NCBI GenBank assembly: GCA_031772625.1
Contig: CM062820.1
Coordinates: forward strand, 311,725,840-311,789,839
DNA from: Pinus tabuliformis
Lineage: Eukaryota > Streptophyta > Pinopsida > Pinales > Pinaceae
Length of the DNA stretch: 64,000 bases
Direction: 5' to 3'
Under the pieces are notes generated by a model. That model saw nothing but the letters and a program-made list of their open reading frames with translations, had not been told where the DNA came from and did not search any database. Positions within the stretch are counted from its first letter, which is position 1. Each line of letters opens with the position of its first letter. The position numbers were made by a program, and so were the translations under genes. This document shows, piece by piece, positions 60,707 through 64,000 of this stretch.

Positions 60707-60720
60707 GGGTATCAACGTCA
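60707..60720 (+). other. PBS-like site after LTR L
   Basis: The sequence gggtatcaacgtca resembles a decayed Met-tRNA complement (tggtatcagagc) exactly where the LTR match ends. Confidence 0.4.
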
Positions 60721-61985
60721 AATTTTATCATGTAACTAGGTTTTGAGAGTAAAGTTTGGTCACTAGCTATTTTATCTAGGAAAGTCTCCATTATTATGAA
60801 AAATATCACATGCTAGTCGCCTACTTCACTCAGATGAAGAAATCATAATAAAGAGGGTGTTTTCATCATATCAGTCATCATCATTACCCTTTCACTTAGT
60901 CTGATATCTTCATTAGGTCATTAGGGTTTTAAGGTCCATCCTCATTCCATGCATAAATACAGCATTAGAAGAGTTGTTTTAAGTAGCTCTTTACACAAGT
61001 TTTTATGAATTTTCATAACTTGTTCATGGTTGAAATCTCAAGGTTTAGAAAGAATAATTCTCACTATTCAAAAAACACAAAAAGAAGCTCAGGTTTCAAC
61101 TCTTCAAAGTGGACAAGTTTAAAAGGTGAAAATCATGTTTTGGAGAGGTATGTGGGGCCCATTTTTATTCAAAAGAGAAACATTTTTTACCTATAAAAGC
61201 CCAAAAATTCTCAAACCTGATTTGTTTACCTCGTAACATCCTTTGTTCATCGAGCCCCCCCTCCATTGGTGAAAAAACATGAGTTTCCTAGGAAAAATTG
61301 GACAAAATCTCTTGGTGCCGCACTTTTTTGAACTGCGTTGTTCTTTTGGAGGTGGCGATGCGCTTCTGTGAATTGCATTGTGCTTTGGTGTTACGCTTCT
61401 GCTAACTGCACGGTGCTTGGGACAGAGTAGCCCGAAATTTTCCAAAACGCACCCAAACTTCAAATTAAAGCTTGCATTCCTACTTTTTTCTCTTTTAAGC
61501 TTATTCACAAGTAAGTATCATCATCTAGCTCACCTTTTTCCTTTGGAAAAGATGATTGAAAATGTGATTTTTCTTCATCTAGGATTCATATAAAATTTCA
61601 TGCTACAAAACTAGTGTAAATGGTGGGTTTTATTAGCTATGACATTGAAAACTGGTAAATTTGTCACCTCATACCTCTGCACATCTATAAATCATCCTTT
61701 GATTTGATAATTAACTTATCTACCCTCATATTACCTCACCCTTACAGAAACCCTAGCTCATACCTATCATTTTGGGTAGATTTCCTAGAAACACTGTTTC
61801 TCAATTTCTCCTAATCATTTCTTTCCCTCATTTCACTCCATTTAAAACTTCATAAGTTTCTTGCAACGCCTATTCACCTCCCAAATTCCCCTACCATCAA
61901 TTCCTTTCCCCAACCCCCTGATTTCATCATTTCACTCATTCCTCACTGTTTTTCCATTTTCTGATTATCTAGGCTTTCTATCATA
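60721..61985 (+). other. Region between LTR L and the 62-kb open frame
   Basis: No gene. It contains a TATA-like box (ctataaaagc, 61191-61200) and a GC-rich repeat at 61311-61430, so it may include part of another LTR. Edges not resolved. Confidence 0.4.
61311..61430 (+). repeat. GC-rich tandem repeat of about 36 bp
   Basis: Three units of the type ttggtgttacgcttctg followed by aactgcacggtgc: 61311-61345, 61346-61382, 61383-61418. Related words recur at 63645-63653, 63813-63829 and 63983-64000. Confidence 0.65.
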
Positions 61986-62148
61986 ATGGAGGAATTTTCT
62001 TCACCATAAAAAAAGGAGAAAACACCATAAAGGAGGGAAAATACTCAGATATGAGCCTACCAACTGCAATGAAATCAATTCAACACCATTCATCAAGCAG
62101 TGTTTTGAAGATGTCAATTATCTAGGGTTTTATAAAAGGGTATGTGAA

Positions 62149-62667
62149 GTGGGTTTCCATGAACAATTAAATGATTGGATTTCCACCCATCTTAAAGGGG
62201 AAAGGGCCATCATAGCAAGGGTTGAGTTTACATTTTCAGTAGCTGTCATTTCTCTTGCTATAGGGATACCTGATCATGGAGAGTACGAGTTTAAAGGCAT
62301 GATCTTGGACCTTCAACATTACAGATCTTTCTTGAAATCACCGCATAGAGAGGCCCATACACACATCATCCCATTTAGGTACCTACTGGAGAAGTATGCG
62401 CCATTGATGAAGGTTATAATGAAGTTTTTCACCTGTGAGGGAAGGATTTCTAGATTGTATGCATATCACATCAAGCTTCTAATGCACTTCACAGCTCTAA
62501 AACCTCTCAACCTGTGTAATTATCTATCTAGAATCCTTGTTAAAATGTCTGAGAAGGTACAAGTGAAAGAAAAAGAACACTACTCTAGTCTTTTTCATCA
62601 CAACTTAATAAATATTGTAGTTCTCCATCAGCGAGCAGAAAAGAACATGACATGGGTTCATTCATAG
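62149..62667 (+). pseudogene. 172-codon open frame, gag-like or unknown repeat protein
   Basis: The frame is open further upstream, to about 62050, without an ATG, so 62149 may not be the true start. Features: F-T-F-S-V..I-S..I-G-I-P early on, a P-F-R-Y-L-L-E-K-Y-A-P-L-M-K-V-I-M-K-F-F-T-C-E-G-R motif in the middle, Y-H-I-K-L-L-M-H-F, and an S-L-F-H-H-N-L-I helix near the end. Well-spaced hydrophobic helices suggest a real folded domain. I recall similar frames in gymnosperm repeat annotations but cannot name a family. It lies 1.4 kb downstream of the PBS-like site at 60707 and could be the first gene of an LTR element, or a nested one. Treated as a fossil. Confidence 0.45.
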
Positions 62668-62966
62668 AAACAACTTTGCAGTGGCATGAAACTACCTTTT
62701 CAGTTCATCATCAAAACATATCAGCACAGCAGGTTGAGGTAGGATCATCAAGAAAGTCAGTGGAGGTTCCCAAGGCATCTAGACCTGAGGTCACTAGAAT
62801 GTATCAAATAGGAAAAAGGCTCGCGTTTACTTCTCAAGTTGAGAAAAGGGCCAAGCCTTCCACATCAGCAAAACAGGGATCACATGTACAGGATGAAGAC
62901 CTAATTGAACATGATTTTGAATTGGTAGACTTGGAAGCAGCAAACAAACCTTCAAACATGCAATAG
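62652..62966 (+). pseudogene. 104-codon open frame, low-complexity linker
   Basis: Overlaps the end of the previous open frame by 16 bases in another frame. Gln/Ser/Lys-rich with no domain, probably a disordered tail or linker belonging to the same locus. Confidence 0.35.
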
Positions 62967-63002
62967 AATATCAAAGAGAAGGATTCTTAGATCAAATAAC
63001 AA

Positions 63003-63345
63003 ATGGGAAATATGGAAATAGCAAGGTTCGTCATCTCCTTCCTTGAGAAAGAAAACAGTCAGCTTAAGGCTAAACAACTCATCATGCAGAAAGAGCAATC
63101 TAAGGTGTTGCAACAAGGAGGCAGAGGAAAATCCAAAGCAGTGTTAGAGCCTATTGAACATGATGAAACTAAAAAAACAAGTTAGGAAAAAGAGGAAAAG
63201 GACCAAGGGACTCGAAAAGGCATTAAAGGAGAAGAAAGGACATAATCCGCTAGATGAAGACCTAGACATGGAGGACAGAATTACCTTGGAGCTCAATGAG
63301 GATAGAGCGTATTGGCTAAATAAGGTCAATGACCACTTAGAATAG
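63003..63345 (+). pseudogene. Charged coiled-coil-like stretches
   Basis: Two overlapping short openings (63003-63185 and 63154-63345) rich in Lys, Glu and Gln with heptad-like spacing. Probably the C-terminal, coiled-coil part of the same protein as 62149-62667. Fossil; no function assigned. Confidence 0.35.
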
Positions 63346-64000
63346 CTTCTTGACAAATCCAACAGGGATAATCAGCTATTGAGGCACATGGCACATCATT
63401 ATCAAACCAAAAACATGATATGTAACATCAAGCTCAAGCAGTTGAAAAATAAGCTAAAGGAAACCATAAAGGAAAAAAATGAGAGGGATAACTTGGAGAT
63501 GCTTGCTAAAACATCCATGAGGGCATGAAATATCTCATTTTTCACTTCATGATCAATTTTGAAGCTTTTCTCAGCATTTTTGGTTTTTTGAGAATTTTGG
63601 TGCCAAATGTAGAAATTGGGCTGGTCACAAAAGTGTAGCACCTTGGCGCTACGATTTTTCCTCAGAGCTCCAAATGACAAGTGGATTACATTTTTGGAAA
63701 GATGATTACCTTGTCTCAAAACCCATTTCATCATATTTCTCAGAGAGGGCACAAATTTTGAGGAAAGGGAGAAAAGGAGGTCAAAAATCATCATTTTACC
63801 ACTCTTTTTGATAGGCGCTATGCTTCTGGAGACACCTTGGGAGAATGAGTTTTTTAAGGTCTTTACTTGGGTTATTTTCAAATATTGAAGGTGTTCTAGA
63901 AACTAGAAAGGAAACGCTAGTTTACCATTCTCTCAAATCTAAATTTGGACGTTAGAAAGGCACCTAAAAGTGTGCTCAAAATCGGCGTTGCGCTTCCGCA
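63346..64000. other. Right end of window, non-coding with recurring GC-rich word
   Basis: Charged-frame remains continue to about 63530, then non-coding sequence. The word ggcgctacg / ggcgctatgcttctgg / ggcgttgcgcttccg recurs at 63645, 63813 and 63983, about 169 bp apart, and resembles the repeat at 61311-61430. A long reverse-strand opening here (63402-63881) looks like a by-product of the purine-rich forward strand. Confidence 0.45.

Noticed and set aside
61191-61508. 105-codon reverse-strand frame with repeated R-S-x-x-P-K-H-N pattern
   Set aside because: The peptide repeat simply mirrors the 36-bp GC-rich DNA repeat at 61311-61430.
63402-63881. 159-codon reverse-strand open frame near the right edge
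   Set aside because: Opposite a purine-rich strand and rich in Ser/Phe/Leu, with no domain; part of it overlaps the recurring GC-rich words.
1-64000. CRISPR arrays, bacterial operons, riboswitches
   Set aside because: The window is clearly plant nuclear DNA. The tandem repeats seen are minisatellites without unique spacers.

Overview
This is plant nuclear DNA, most likely from a large, slowly decaying genome such as a gymnosperm's. That is inferred from AT-rich sequence, no intact host gene, and deeply nested, long-decayed retroelements (Sirevirus-like Ty1/copia, Tat-like Ty3/gypsy, an L1-type LINE with a plant-style RNase H). I see no rRNA, tRNA, CRISPR or organellar insert. No feature is clearly a working host gene.

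Layout. Positions 1-432 and 29201-30495 are old flanking DNA. Between them lies copia element A (433-29200, LTRs about 2.1-2.2 kb). A has been hit at least three times. An LTR of another family (1029-10618, reverse orientation) sits in A's 5' LTR and itself holds copia element B (1514-9611). A full-length LINE (14862-22550) with a perfect 18-bp target duplication sits in A's integrase region. An insert of about 850 bp (24384-25233) sits in A's RNase H region. Gypsy element G (30501-44075, perfect 5-bp target duplication, LTRs of 2.5-2.7 kb) follows and contains copia remnant C (37623-39540).

Right part. 44081-57380 is AT-rich and gene-poor, with a 0.5-kb tandem duplication, an ATT microsatellite, a LINE 3' end, reverse-strand open stretches of unknown origin and degenerate minisatellites. 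57380-59435 (reverse strand) encodes a decayed Pif1-type helicase with features I associate with Helitron2/Helentron elements. At 59443 a second copy of the LTR found at 1029-10618 begins in forward orientation, followed by a PBS-like site and, further on, a gag-like or unknown open frame (62149-62667) that may belong to an element running off the window.

Relative ages by eye from LTR divergence: A about 15%, G about 13-14%, B about 7%. This agrees with the nesting order. The most interesting signals are a third open frame downstream of ORF2 in the LINE, a cluster of short hairpins in the copia LTRs whose stems covary between families, the non-canonical Helitron-type helicase, and LTR minisatellites that expanded in single copies.
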